A DNA stretch of 64,000 nucleotides from a virus. The stretch is from positions 1 to 64,000 of the IMG/VR virus record IMGVR_UViG_3300042558_004400. One strand, given 5' to 3'. The notes under the pieces were generated by a model, which was not told the origin of the DNA, did no database searches, and worked only from the letters and a program-made list of their open reading frames with translations. The translations under genes were made by a program, and so were the position numbers. Position 1 is the stretch's first letter; each line of letters starts with the position of its first letter. This document shows, one piece after another, positions 41,983 through 50,700 of this stretch.

Positions 41983-42492
41983 CTAAAATGTACTAAAATC
42001 TTTATCAGACAAAAACCCTTTGTCTTCTCTAGCTGTTGCTATTTGCATGTTCTGGACTTTGTCTATCAGCTTTCTTGAAGACTCAGAAGATATTCTTGCA
42101 GCAGCCTCCATTGATTCAGCTAATTGAACTACTGCTTCAACAGCTGTTAAGGCCATGTATTCTTTTTCTGCAGCAGCTATAGCGGCTGCTTCTCGCTCAG
42201 CTTCGTTCTTACCAACTCTATTGGTCTTGTAGACTGTCTTGTATCTAGCTTCTAGTAGCTTGTACTGAGCTCTCGCAATTCCTGCAAACCTAGCAGCTCT
42301 TCCGTAGACGTTAGACGATCTAGCAACCAGAGAAGCTAAATCATTGATAGTTAGGTCTACATAATTTGCGTCTGGTATTTCTATAAAATACTTATCTAAA
42401 TCTTCCGACTTAGAGAATGCATTGACTATCTCCTGTAGCTGAGGATTTAAAAAATTAAATAGACCATTTAATAGATCGTCGTTGGTATCCAA
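41983..42492 (-). CDS. Helical hypothetical protein
   Basis: 169 residues, almost wholly helical, with an Ala/Glu-rich long helix (KNEAEREAAAIAAAEKEYMA). It overlaps the sigma factor gene by 25 bases. The fold recalls small recombination mediators, but no motif proves it. Confidence 0.6.
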   Translation of the reverse strand: MDTNDDLLNGLFNFLNPQLQEIVNAFSKSEDLDKYFIEIPDANYVDLTINDLASLVARSSNVYGRAARFAGIARAQYKLLEARYKTVYKTNRVGKNEAEREAAAIAAAEKEYMALTAVEAVVQLAESMEAAARISSESSRKLIDKVQNMQIATAREDKGFLSDKDFSTF

Positions 42493-43058
42493 TTCATTCT
42501 CTTTCTATGTTTGTAATCAAAAGGAACTCTTCCATTCCGTTCTGAAAATAATATTTCTTTTATTTTTAGTTTGATTTTACTGATATGTTCTCTAACAGTA
42601 TTTGGATGCTCTGTTATCTTAGCAGCTATTTCAGAAGATTTCTTTCCATCTACATACTTCCATTTTATTAGTTGCCTTTCCTGAACAGTTAGGTAGCAGA
42701 ATGGTGGCTGAGTATCTTCTCCTAGAATCCAAAACTCATCTACGTTGTCAGAAAAGATTAAATCTGTAACAGCATAATCTATCTGATCGATATTAACGCC
42801 TTGTATGGGAGCAGAGTTTCCATCTTCATCGTTGTAATCACTACCATTATACAATGGAAAACTTTTTCTTCCTAATTGGTCAATCAAGAATGTATCCACG
42901 TTCTTCTTAAGAAGGTAGAAGAAGTAGCTGTAAAGAAATGCACTAAAAGGAATTGGTCCTTTTTCTGAATCCTTTTTTTCATACCTGCTGATGCACTGAA
43001 AGAATGTCATTTGAACTGTCTGCCTGACATCTTCATCCGTGCAGTATCTTTTTGTCAT
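42468..43058 (-). CDS. Sigma-70-like factor, C-terminal part (split frame)
   Basis: 196 residues. CTDEDVRQTVQMTFFQCISRYE and FSAFLYSYFFYLLKKN are sigma region 2. LTVQERQLIKWKYVDGKKSSEIAAKI with HPNTVREHISKIK is a region 4 helix-turn-helix. The frame is preceded by 43033-43359, which holds the region 1.2/2.1-like start. Removing one A from AAAAA at 43049-43053 joins them into one protein of about 295 residues. It probably directs host polymerase to phage promoters. Confidence 0.7.
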   Translation of the reverse strand: MTKRYCTDEDVRQTVQMTFFQCISRYEKKDSEKGPIPFSAFLYSYFFYLLKKNVDTFLIDQLGRKSFPLYNGSDYNDEDGNSAPIQGVNIDQIDYAVTDLIFSDNVDEFWILGEDTQPPFCYLTVQERQLIKWKYVDGKKSSEIAAKITEHPNTVREHISKIKLKIKEILFSERNGRVPFDYKHRKRMNWIPTTIY

Positions 43059-43359
43059 ATAGTTTATTCCGTCGCATACATTCGTTTACATGTTTGTATC
43101 CGGCCTGATTCAATTTGTTCTTCATTAAATTAAATCTTATAAAGTTATCCTTCACAAAAAGAGACATGAATCTTCTTATGTCATAGTCGTTAAAGTTGTA
43201 TTTTCCATGATACAACATGGTTACGTACTTAGTTAAAAAGTTATTAAAAACTTTTAACAGCTCCTGCTGTGATTTTTCTGAACCCTTTTTTGCCTTAGCT
43301 ATCAGCTCTTGCATTTCGTTCTCTTCTAAATTGTAGTATTGCTCCTTATAATTGGACAT
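43033..43359 (-). CDS. Sigma-70-like factor, N-terminal part
   Basis: ATG 43359 overlaps the upstream TAA and has AAGG 8 bases upstream. The 108 residues (LIAKAKKGSEKSQQELLKVF, then a helix ending VNECMRRNKLYDKK) run directly into region 2 of the next frame. The tail KILHG is out of frame. Confidence 0.6.
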   Translation of the reverse strand: MSNYKEQYYNLEENEMQELIAKAKKGSEKSQQELLKVFNNFLTKYVTMLYHGKYNFNDYDIRRFMSLFVKDNFIRFNLMKNKLNQAGYKHVNECMRRNKLYDKKILHG

Positions 43360-43670
43360 TACTTGCCTTCCCAATATGGAATCTTGTCCATATAAAATTT
43401 TTTTATGTCTTCATAGAAGACTACTTGAGGTATTTGAATCTCTTGAGCAAAGTTTTTTGCTGCACTAGAATACTTGCTACAAATAAAAGTAAGCTTATTG
43501 AACTCATCTGGATAATACCTTTTGAATCTTTTAAGCTTTATCTTACTCTTGTCGTCGAGATAACCTTTTACTTCCATCCACTCATCAACCTTTGGCAAAT
43601 AGAAATCTGGAGTGTATCCTTTTGTTCCGTCTTTTGATTGGAAAAGTAAAAACCTTTGGTTCAAATTCAA
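43359..43670 (-). CDS. PD-(D/E)XK endonuclease, C-terminal part (split frame)
   Basis: From DGTKGYTPDFYLPKVDEWMEV the frame carries the catalytic core: Asp of TPDFYLP, then Glu-x-Lys of EVKGY. The first dozen residues (before SKDG) are out-of-frame sequence. The upstream frame 43585-43917 supplies the N-terminal half. Removing one A from AAAA (43632-43635) restores one protein of about 190 residues. Confidence 0.65.
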   Translation of the reverse strand: MNLNQRFLLFQSKDGTKGYTPDFYLPKVDEWMEVKGYLDDKSKIKLKRFKRYYPDEFNKLTFICSKYSSAAKNFAQEIQIPQVVFYEDIKKFYMDKIPYWEGK

Positions 43671-43917
43671 ATTCTATTTTATATGCGTTATATATCCTGG
43701 CTATATTAGCTTCCCAATTAGACCTCATAGAGATGCCAAGATCTTCTCTTAGTCCACTCTTGGTGTTCCTGTAAGCGTTTCCCCTTTGGTTCTTGTTCTC
43801 TTCCTTCAAAACTTCCATGTCAATAGCGTTACTAACTAGCTTCTTAAAGTCTGGATGTGATTTCATTTTTGTCCTGCAAAAAAAATATTGCTCAGGAGTG
43901 GAAATCTCTGTTGTCAT
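43585..43917 (-). CDS. PD-(D/E)XK endonuclease, N-terminal part
   Basis: 110 residues. SNWEANIARIYN carries the helix and Glu that precede the core in this family, and FEFEPKVFTFPIK is the strand leading to it. The last 17 residues (basic, RRNKRIHSR) are out of frame. Phage nucleases of this kind resolve recombination or replication intermediates. Confidence 0.6.
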   Translation of the reverse strand: MTTEISTPEQYFFCRTKMKSHPDFKKLVSNAIDMEVLKEENKNQRGNAYRNTKSGLREDLGISMRSNWEANIARIYNAYKIEFEFEPKVFTFPIKRRNKRIHSRFLFAKG

Positions 43918-44032
43918 GGTGCTATCCTTATCTCTGTCAAGCGTATAACTATTATACTTTATAATTTAAATAAATACAAACAATAACCACAAAAACTTGC
44001 TAATAAGGCAGAAAGGTGATAGAGTATCTATC

Positions 44033-44203
44033 ATGAACACATTAAACACAATTATCAATAGCATGAGCCAGTCAATCAACGAGTCAGTTATCGAGGACCT
44101 TACAGTTCTTGGCTTCGACCACAACGAGGCAGTAAAGATCGTCGTTGAGTCAGACTTCGACCTCATTACCTCATCACAGCTAGACCCTGTGGATCAATTT
44201 TAA
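44033..44203 (+). CDS. UBA-like small protein
   Basis: ATG 44033 gives 56 residues. ESVIEDLTVLGFDHNEAVKI with VVESDFDLITSSQL matches the three-helix UBA pattern: a leucine-glycine-phenylalanine loop between helix 1 and 2 and EA-x3 in helix 2. UBA domains bind ubiquitin. The gene is the only plus-strand one in a 27-kb minus-strand block, is rich in C-ending codons like the ubiquitin-like gene, and has a strong terminator. It may be the receptor or adaptor of the cassette at 783-8374; inference only. Confidence 0.6.
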   Translation: MNTLNTIINSMSQSINESVIEDLTVLGFDHNEAVKIVVESDFDLITSSQLDPVDQF

Positions 44204-44220
44204 TTAATAGTATATAAAGG

Positions 44221-44256
44221 AAAAACCCCCGTACAGAAATGTACGGGGGTTTTTTT
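44221..44256 (+). terminator. Strong terminator
   Basis: AAAACCCCCGTACA pairs with TGTACGGGGGTTTT around a GAAA tetraloop, followed by Ts. The A-rich 5' arm makes it work in both directions, so it may also end the minus-strand nuclease gene. Confidence 0.9.
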
Positions 44257-45055
44257 ATGTGTATCTTCTGAACTTCTTTAATCTTAAAGCTCCTACCCCA
44301 CAGGCCCCACTCTGGGAGTGGTCGCAGAAGGAGCATACTCTTTCGTTTGTAGTAGGCAAGAAATTGTTGTCCTGCACTATAACGTTTATTCTCTCTACGA
44401 GGGTCTTCTTGATCTCTAGCAGATCTTCATCAGAATAGGTATGAGACTTCAGCTTGTTGGTTCTGAGGTAGTGTAGGGATGCTGTGATTTCTTTACCAGG
44501 GAACATGACTGATGCAGCCAGGGCATAGATCCCCATCTGCAAATTGGTAGACACATTTTTAAGGGCTACTTCTCTCTTGCCAGTCTTATAATCCACTATG
44601 TGCACAGAGTCTCCAAGTACGTCTATTCTATCTATGAAGCCTATTATAGAATAGTTTCCTATAATAAAATTAAAACCTATTTCTTTTCCATATACATTGA
44701 ATACTCTATCTTGGTTTTGGTCGTAGAATTCCTCCAACAACAGGTCCCCAACATCTATTAGATCCTTAGATATAATGTTAGTTGGATCATAATAAACTTT
44801 ATGCTCTTCATATTTCATCTTCATTTCGTCTAATGAAAGTGGTGCTTCTGAAGAAACTGTATTCTCTAATACAGAATGTATTATATTTCCAAGAACAGCA
44901 GGAGAATTAAATTGTCTTGGCTCTTTTTTAATATAAGAATAGAAATACTTAGAAGGACACATCTCATATGTGTCGATCCTTGAATAGCTAAATTCAGAAA
45001 GAGTTAATTTTTGAAAAGAATCTAAGTCACTTATTTTTTTAATTGTTAGATTCAC
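44255..45055 (-). CDS. RecB/Cas4-like PD-(D/E)XK exonuclease with Fe-S cysteines
   Basis: 266 residues from GTG 45055. SEFSYSRIDTYEMCPSKYFY is the N-terminal motif with the first cysteine. LGNIIHSVLE holds the conserved His. GFIDRIDVLG and VHIVDYKTGK supply the active-site Asp and Asp-x-Lys. VCSFCDHSQSGAC completes a four-cysteine iron-sulfur site. Likely a DNA end-processing exonuclease for replication or recombination. Confidence 0.85.
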   Translation of the reverse strand: MNLTIKKISDLDSFQKLTLSEFSYSRIDTYEMCPSKYFYSYIKKEPRQFNSPAVLGNIIHSVLENTVSSEAPLSLDEMKMKYEEHKVYYDPTNIISKDLIDVGDLLLEEFYDQNQDRVFNVYGKEIGFNFIIGNYSIIGFIDRIDVLGDSVHIVDYKTGKREVALKNVSTNLQMGIYALAASVMFPGKEITASLHYLRTNKLKSHTYSDEDLLEIKKTLVERINVIVQDNNFLPTTNERVCSFCDHSQSGACGVGALRLKKFRRYT

Positions 45056-45057
45056 TT

Positions 45058-45225
45058 TTATCTTTCGTCTTCTGGATAGGTTATTATGTTGCCATTCTTG
45101 TCATACTCTATTCCGGTTTCATCTATTGTGTGCCCAGTTTTAATGTTTCTAAATAAGCCTTCACCAATCGATACCCAACCGGAGTCACCTATCTCCATAA
45201 AGTCATCCTCAATGTATGGCCACAT
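45058..45225 (-). CDS. Small acidic hypothetical protein
   Basis: 55 residues (MWPYIEDDFMEIGDSGWVSI, then a beta pattern and an acidic end). It overlaps the upstream gene by 17 bases. No family. Confidence 0.5.
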   Translation of the reverse strand: MWPYIEDDFMEIGDSGWVSIGEGLFRNIKTGHTIDETGIEYDKNGNIITYPEDER

Positions 45226-45436
45226 CTTGATCTCCTACTTTTACTTCGCACTCAGCAAATTTCTCTATATTTAAATAGTAATTCAAAATAAGATATAAGT
45301 CTTCAAGTTCTTTTTTGCTTGCAAAAATACCGGCTACACCACATTTGATAAAGAATTTATCCTCATACTGATGAATTCCTTCACCGTATTCAGATATGCT
45401 TACGTTGTTTCTAGTAATTCTTCCTGTAGTTTCCAT
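45209..45436 (-). CDS. Small hypothetical protein
   Basis: 75 residues with a beta start (RITRNNVSISEYG) and a helix (KKELEDLYLILNYYLN). No recognised motif. Confidence 0.55.
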   Translation of the reverse strand: METTGRITRNNVSISEYGEGIHQYEDKFFIKCGVAGIFASKKELEDLYLILNYYLNIEKFAECEVKVGDQDVAIH

Positions 45437-45438
45437 AA

Positions 45439-45807
45439 TTAATCCTCATCTACTATTGTTATAGGGTTCCAACTTGGATCTCCCATTTTTTCTCTCATAT
45501 CTTTTACGTAAGAGTCCCAGTCTCTTTCGTCTTCAGACTTCTTTTCATAGGTGACCTTCCCTTTAAAGGGGTTTGTTTTAAACCTAGTCATTATAAGTCT
45601 GCCCTGCTTAGTTTTCCATCTTAAATTTCCATTTTTGCAGTCGCAAAAATCGTCAGGATCAGGATCAGTTGTGCCGTCTGGGTCATATCTACCTGAGCAT
45701 GATCTACACTTTGTGTATCTACCCTTGTCCTGACATCTATTGCAAGAGGAGCAGAATGTCCAGCATAGATTTTCTGTTGGATTCTTATAAGTTCCCTTTA
45801 TAGTCAC
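45439..45807 (-). CDS. Zinc-finger protein with DnaJ-like cysteine pattern
   Basis: 122 residues. CSSCNRC, CRSCSGR and FCDC form a CxxC-rich module like the central zinc domain of DnaJ but shorter. The acidic C-terminal half is unassigned. Overlaps the DnaE gene by 4 bases, which suggests a replication-associated role. Confidence 0.6.
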   Translation of the reverse strand: MTIKGTYKNPTENLCWTFCSSCNRCQDKGRYTKCRSCSGRYDPDGTTDPDPDDFCDCKNGNLRWKTKQGRLIMTRFKTNPFKGKVTYEKKSEDERDWDSYVKDMREKMGDPSWNPITIVDED

Positions 45808-48800
45808 ATAATCTCCTTTAGTATCTCTTCTAATTTTTCTTTTTGTTTTATAGAAGTAGTTTTATTAAACTTTAAGTTAATAGTTTTATTATCTTCTTTA
45901 CATTGGAGAAATACATATGATCCTCCATTTGACTCATTAATTATATCATATAATTTATTTATATCTGATTGCTTAAGACCACCATTTATTTTGAGATAGA
46001 TTGGTTTTCCACCAGCAAAATTTGAAAGATCTAGTTTGTCACATGAATTTAAAACTATTTTACTGACTGCGTTTTCTTCGTCTCCATCTTTATTGATGGA
46101 ACCTATTATGTTAATAACTTCTCCATCGCTAAAGTATTCATCAGAATAATTTTTAGATTCTCTTGGGAATACCAGCACTTCTATATCAGAGGAGATGTCT
46201 TGTATATTAAACTTGTACATCTTCGCACCCTTTTTTGTCACAAGCTTTTTATAACCAGAAATTATTCCAGCTATAGAAACTCTAGAGGACGCAGGCAGTT
46301 CTGTTATCTCAATAATTTCATGTGAAATATTTTCAGAAAGAAGATCCCAAATTCCATCTACCGGATTCTTAGATATGTATAATCCAAGTTCATCTTTTTC
46401 TTTTTCAAGAATAGATAGTTCAGTTCTTCTTCCGAAGTCATCATCTAAAACGCTATCTATCAGCTCATCAAAGGCTCCAGCCTTAGTGAGGTGCTCAAGT
46501 GTCCCCTTCTTTAATACCGCTGGATTAGTTCTTCTAAAAAAGTCATGCATTGAATCATAAGGTTTATCTTCGTTCCTATTGGATAAAATAGCTTCTGAAA
46601 CTGCATAGCCTATGCCATTAATGGCTGCCAAACCAAAGATAATAGTATGTTCATCTATGACTCCAAACTCTTCTGTAGATCTATTTATAGAAGGTGGAAG
46701 AACCTTTATGTTTCTTTTTCTACAATCTGCCAGATATAAGGACTGCTTTTCTTTATTTCCAACTACAGAGCTCATTAAAGCAGCCATGTATTCTACCGTA
46801 TAATTTGTCTTTAAGTAAGCTGTAATATAGGAGATCATCGCATAACTAGCAGCATGTGCTCTGTTAAATCCATATCCACCAAAGTATTCAATGTCCGAAT
46901 ATATTTTATTAGCCTTGTCTTCTGGTAGAGAAGACACAGCTACACATCCTTCAACAAACTTTCTTCTAAATAAAGAGATCTTATCCATTTGTTTTTTACC
47001 AATAGCTTTACGCAAATCATCTGCTTCTGCAGAGCTAAAGCCAGCTAGCTCTCTAGCCACACCAAGAACATCTTCCTGATACAGCATGATACCCAATGAT
47101 GGTCCTAGTACTTTTTCTAATTTTTCGTGATCGTATTGAACCTTAGATCTATTATGCTTTCTATCTATAAAAAGCTTGTCCATCCCAGATCCCATTGGCC
47201 CAGGTCTGTATAGTGATATGAGTGCCATTATGTCTTCTATGTTTTGTGGCTGCAGTTGAACCATCAACTCTCTCATACCAGATGATTCAAGCTGAAACAC
47301 ACCTATGGCGTTGCCCTTGCCAAGTTCTTCGTATGTCTTCTTATCGTCTAGGGGTATGGACTCTATGTCTATATTTACGCCCCTACTCTTTTTAACTATC
47401 TTTACACATTGGTCTATAACTCCAAGGTTTCTCAATCCCAAGAAGTCAATCTTTAGTAGTCCACACTGCTCAACTCTGCCCATGTCCCACTGTGTGACAA
47501 CTGGGCTATCCACTCCCTTTTTCATTATGGGAAGATAGTCTGTTAATGCACCTTTTGATATAACTACTCCTGCAGCATGTATCCCAGTTTGTCTGACTAA
47601 ACCCTCTAGTCCAAATGCTGTTTCGACTATAGTCTTTGATTCTTCATTGCTAGAGTATTCTTTTTTAAACTCTGCAACTTCCATACACTCTGATAAAGAT
47701 TTTGATACACCAAGCACTGGTGGCGGAACAAGCTTTGCTACTCTATCTCCAACAATGAATTCATGACCTAAAGCTCTCGCAGCATCTCTGATGGATTGTC
47801 TTGCTCCAGTCCTATTAAATGTACAGATATGTGCAACATGATCTTCTCCATATTTATTTCTTGCGTATTCAATAACTCTATCTCTGTGTCTGTCATCAAA
47901 GTCGAGGTCGATGTCCGGCATGGACTTTCTTCCTTCTACTAAAAATCTTTCAAACATCAAACCAAATCTAATCGGATCAAGATTGGTAATATCAAAAGCG
48001 TAAGACAGAACGCTTCCTGCAGCAGAACCTCTACCCCAACCTACTCTGATATCATTCTCCTTAGCCCACCTAACTAGATCAGATACAACTAAAAAGTATT
48101 CAGGAAAGCCCATCTCCTTAACGACTCGTAGCTCATGATTAGCTCTATCTAATATATGATTAGGCAGCGGATCTCCATACTTCTTCTTTAGGCCTTCCCA
48201 GGCAAGTCTTTCAAAGTATGTCGTTGAATCTTCCATTGTTGGTATCGGGAAATTTGGAAAATGCATTTCTCCAAATTCTAAATTAACTTCAATCATGTCG
48301 TTTACATGCATGGTATTCTTAAGAAGTTCATCAGAAAAAATAGAGGCCATTTCATCGTATGACTGTAAATAAAACTGGTCGCCAGAAAAAGAAAACCTAT
48401 TAGGCGTATGTATATTTGAGTTAGTTGCTACACAAAGCATTATGTCATGGGCGTTTGCATCGTGCTGATGAACGTAGTGACAGTCCCCTGATGGAACAAC
48501 CTTTGCTCCAATGTGATTAGCTAATTTAATTAGATCAGGTATGATAGTGAGCTGTTCTTGAATACCATGATTTTGAATCTCTATAAAGTAATTCTCTGCA
48601 CCTACGATTTCTTGCATTGAGGTAGCGTGCTTTAAGGCTGTGCTGTAGTCTTTTCTTAATAGGGCTTGAGACACTTCTCCATTAAGACATCCTGATAGGA
48701 CTATTATCCCATCTGAATGTTGTGATATTAGATCGTGATCTATTCTAGGTTTAACATAATAGCCTTCAGTAAACGCTCTGGATGACATCTTAATAATATT

Positions 48801-49130
48801 GTGATACCCAATATTATTTTTAGCTAATATAGTTATATGATACGGACCTCTTTGTTCCCACTCATTTTTTGAGGGGCCTGATCTTTCCTCTTCGTCTCTA
48901 TCAAATCTACTTTTTCTAGCCTGATAAAATTCTGAACCAAGAATTGGTTTTACTCCTGCAGCCTTTCCAGCATCGTAAAAGTCTAACCACGAATGTATAT
49001 TCCCGTGATCAGTAGTAGCTAATCCAGTCATTCCCAATGACTTAGCTCTTTCTAGATATTGTTCTACACTACCGTGCCCATCCAGCATAGAGAACACAGT
49101 ATGGTTGTGTAAGTTGGTCCAGTTTTTCAA
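45804..49130 (-). CDS. dnaE: DNA polymerase III alpha subunit (family C)
   Basis: 1108 residues, the normal DnaE length. The PHP domain starts with NLHNHTVFSMLDGHG. GWGRGSAAGSVLSYAFDI and MPDIDLDFDDRHRDRVIEY hold the catalytic aspartates. LVRQTGIHAAGVVIS, QLESSGMRELM, YRPGPM and a finger region follow. Near residues 970-1030 there is an OB-like strand set. It is the phage replicative polymerase. No separate proofreading subunit is seen in the window. Confidence 0.95.
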   Translation of the reverse strand: MKNWTNLHNHTVFSMLDGHGSVEQYLERAKSLGMTGLATTDHGNIHSWLDFYDAGKAAGVKPILGSEFYQARKSRFDRDEEERSGPSKNEWEQRGPYHITILAKNNIGYHNIIKMSSRAFTEGYYVKPRIDHDLISQHSDGIIVLSGCLNGEVSQALLRKDYSTALKHATSMQEIVGAENYFIEIQNHGIQEQLTIIPDLIKLANHIGAKVVPSGDCHYVHQHDANAHDIMLCVATNSNIHTPNRFSFSGDQFYLQSYDEMASIFSDELLKNTMHVNDMIEVNLEFGEMHFPNFPIPTMEDSTTYFERLAWEGLKKKYGDPLPNHILDRANHELRVVKEMGFPEYFLVVSDLVRWAKENDIRVGWGRGSAAGSVLSYAFDITNLDPIRFGLMFERFLVEGRKSMPDIDLDFDDRHRDRVIEYARNKYGEDHVAHICTFNRTGARQSIRDAARALGHEFIVGDRVAKLVPPPVLGVSKSLSECMEVAEFKKEYSSNEESKTIVETAFGLEGLVRQTGIHAAGVVISKGALTDYLPIMKKGVDSPVVTQWDMGRVEQCGLLKIDFLGLRNLGVIDQCVKIVKKSRGVNIDIESIPLDDKKTYEELGKGNAIGVFQLESSGMRELMVQLQPQNIEDIMALISLYRPGPMGSGMDKLFIDRKHNRSKVQYDHEKLEKVLGPSLGIMLYQEDVLGVARELAGFSSAEADDLRKAIGKKQMDKISLFRRKFVEGCVAVSSLPEDKANKIYSDIEYFGGYGFNRAHAASYAMISYITAYLKTNYTVEYMAALMSSVVGNKEKQSLYLADCRKRNIKVLPPSINRSTEEFGVIDEHTIIFGLAAINGIGYAVSEAILSNRNEDKPYDSMHDFFRRTNPAVLKKGTLEHLTKAGAFDELIDSVLDDDFGRRTELSILEKEKDELGLYISKNPVDGIWDLLSENISHEIIEITELPASSRVSIAGIISGYKKLVTKKGAKMYKFNIQDISSDIEVLVFPRESKNYSDEYFSDGEVINIIGSINKDGDEENAVSKIVLNSCDKLDLSNFAGGKPIYLKINGGLKQSDINKLYDIINESNGGSYVFLQCKEDNKTINLKFNKTTSIKQKEKLEEILKEIM

Positions 49131-49327
49131 CCTAATCCTCTTCTTCTTTTAATGGCTTTTAATACATTTTGTACTTCACTTCTATAACATACTGTTACTG
49201 TTCCGCCACAGTATTTACAAACAGCTGAGTGGCCCTCTTGGGCAAAGACGCTATTGTACATATACTTATCAGGCTGCTGATTACCACATTCTGTACAAAC
49301 GCCTACTGCATCATCTTCGTTACTCAT
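49127..49327 (-). CDS. Small zinc-ribbon protein
   Basis: ATG 49327, with GGAGG upstream, gives 66 residues. CTEC and CKYC are about 25 residues apart, followed by a basic end (KRRRG). Coupled to DnaE by a 4-base overlap. Confidence 0.6.
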   Translation of the reverse strand: MSNEDDAVGVCTECGNQQPDKYMYNSVFAQEGHSAVCKYCGGTVTVCYRSEVQNVLKAIKRRRGLG

Positions 49328-50534
49328 GTTCCTCCTTTCTTGGTGCAGGACTATACGCAAATCTAATTGGTGATGGCGAAGATTTTTCTTGAGTTTCTAT
49401 AAATCTTCCATTCACTTTTACATACTTATTTCTTTGTTCTAAGGAGCACTCCCCGCATCCAACACCAACTGAGTTTGCTCTTTCGCAAGTGTATGGTCTA
49501 CCACCGATTGACATTTGTCTTCTCTTTATCCAGTCATTAATGTGAGAGGATGATTTAGAGAAATTATAATCTCTGCACTGTGAAAGTATCTCGTGCAAAT
49601 ACTTGATAGAATCTTCCGTATAGGTAAGTATTGAACACAAAAATAGTCTTGCTTCATGCTCCAGGTAGCCATCATCAATTGCCTGTTGATGGAGTCTTTT
49701 TACTGCAGAGCATTTATTCAACAAGTTATCTTTATTAAATATCTTAGGAGTTTCCTTAAGATCTTTAAACGCTTTTGCCCCATACTTATTAAAGTATTCT
49801 AATGGGTCGTCTTTTCTTTTTTCATGTTCTTCTATATCATAAGTGTATTGCCTATACCACTCATTAGCTTTATAATTAAATTCTTGTTTAGATACTTCTA
49901 AGGAGGAAGGACTAGAACTATATTCTTTAATCACTTCTATTCCCTTTGTGAATATATTTTCTCTTCCATTTGGATTCAAAAGAGTTTTATAATACCCAGT
50001 ACTCTGATGCTTTGAGCCAGCCAGTCTCCACATTCTTCTAGCATCATATACGCTAAAGTCTAAAGTGTTTAAATTTAGCTTAGACTTTAGATCGTTGGCA
50101 ATAAATCTATATATCTTAGGAAGGCTATTGGATGGATTTATGCCTAGACAAATGGGTTCACACTCTATGTGAAATCCTTTTTTACCAGTAAAATAAACTA
50201 ACACAGAACTCTCTGGTATGTACTGAGTTAAATGATTATATAATTTAATACAATCTTCGTAGGCATCTGCTATAGAATCGCTATCTATGTCAAAGTAAAG
50301 CGGACCAAGCCTTATCGCTTCACTTATGTCTTGATTATTGTAAGCAAAGACTGATGTATATATGCCGGTATTATCATTGCTGCTAGCATATGGCAGTATC
50401 TCTTCCGCCGTAAGTATAACTGGTTGGCCGTTCTTCTTATCTCTAATCACCCTATTTAAAGATGGAACAAATCTAGCTACTTCGTAATATTTCCATTGTG
50501 AAAGAAACTTATTTTCTTCAACTTCTATTTTCAT
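49320..50534 (-). CDS. Archaeo-eukaryotic primase-like protein
   Basis: 404 residues. YFDIDSD near residue 79 is the catalytic Asp-x-Asp. FTGKKGFHIECEP is the helix with the conserved His. DFSVYDARRMWRLAGSKHQ is the third motif. CGECSL near the C terminus, with an earlier Cys and Arg in TCERAN, suggests the iron-sulfur or zinc C-terminal module of PriL-type fusions. It probably primes phage DNA synthesis with the adjacent polymerase and helicase. Confidence 0.8.
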   Translation of the reverse strand: MKIEVEENKFLSQWKYYEVARFVPSLNRVIRDKKNGQPVILTAEEILPYASSNDNTGIYTSVFAYNNQDISEAIRLGPLYFDIDSDSIADAYEDCIKLYNHLTQYIPESSVLVYFTGKKGFHIECEPICLGINPSNSLPKIYRFIANDLKSKLNLNTLDFSVYDARRMWRLAGSKHQSTGYYKTLLNPNGRENIFTKGIEVIKEYSSSPSSLEVSKQEFNYKANEWYRQYTYDIEEHEKRKDDPLEYFNKYGAKAFKDLKETPKIFNKDNLLNKCSAVKRLHQQAIDDGYLEHEARLFLCSILTYTEDSIKYLHEILSQCRDYNFSKSSSHINDWIKRRQMSIGGRPYTCERANSVGVGCGECSLEQRNKYVKVNGRFIETQEKSSPSPIRFAYSPAPRKEEHE

Positions 50535-50700
50535 ATAGTGGTATTTTACCAGATTCTTGCTTTGAATTCCATAGAATGATCTTATTATTTTCTATCATTT
50601 CTTCTGAATGAGTTCTATAATATACAGATTCTTCTATGAAATACTCCATTTTTTTTATTGCAGTAAATCTTTTTAATAAACGATCATCAGTTTCGTTCAT
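50518..50700 (-). CDS. Small hypothetical protein
   Basis: 60 residues between primase and HD genes, overlapping both by a few bases. Charged and helical; no motif. Confidence 0.55.
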   Translation of the reverse strand: MNETDDRLLKRFTAIKKMEYFIEESVYYRTHSEEMIENNKIILWNSKQESGKIPLYENRS

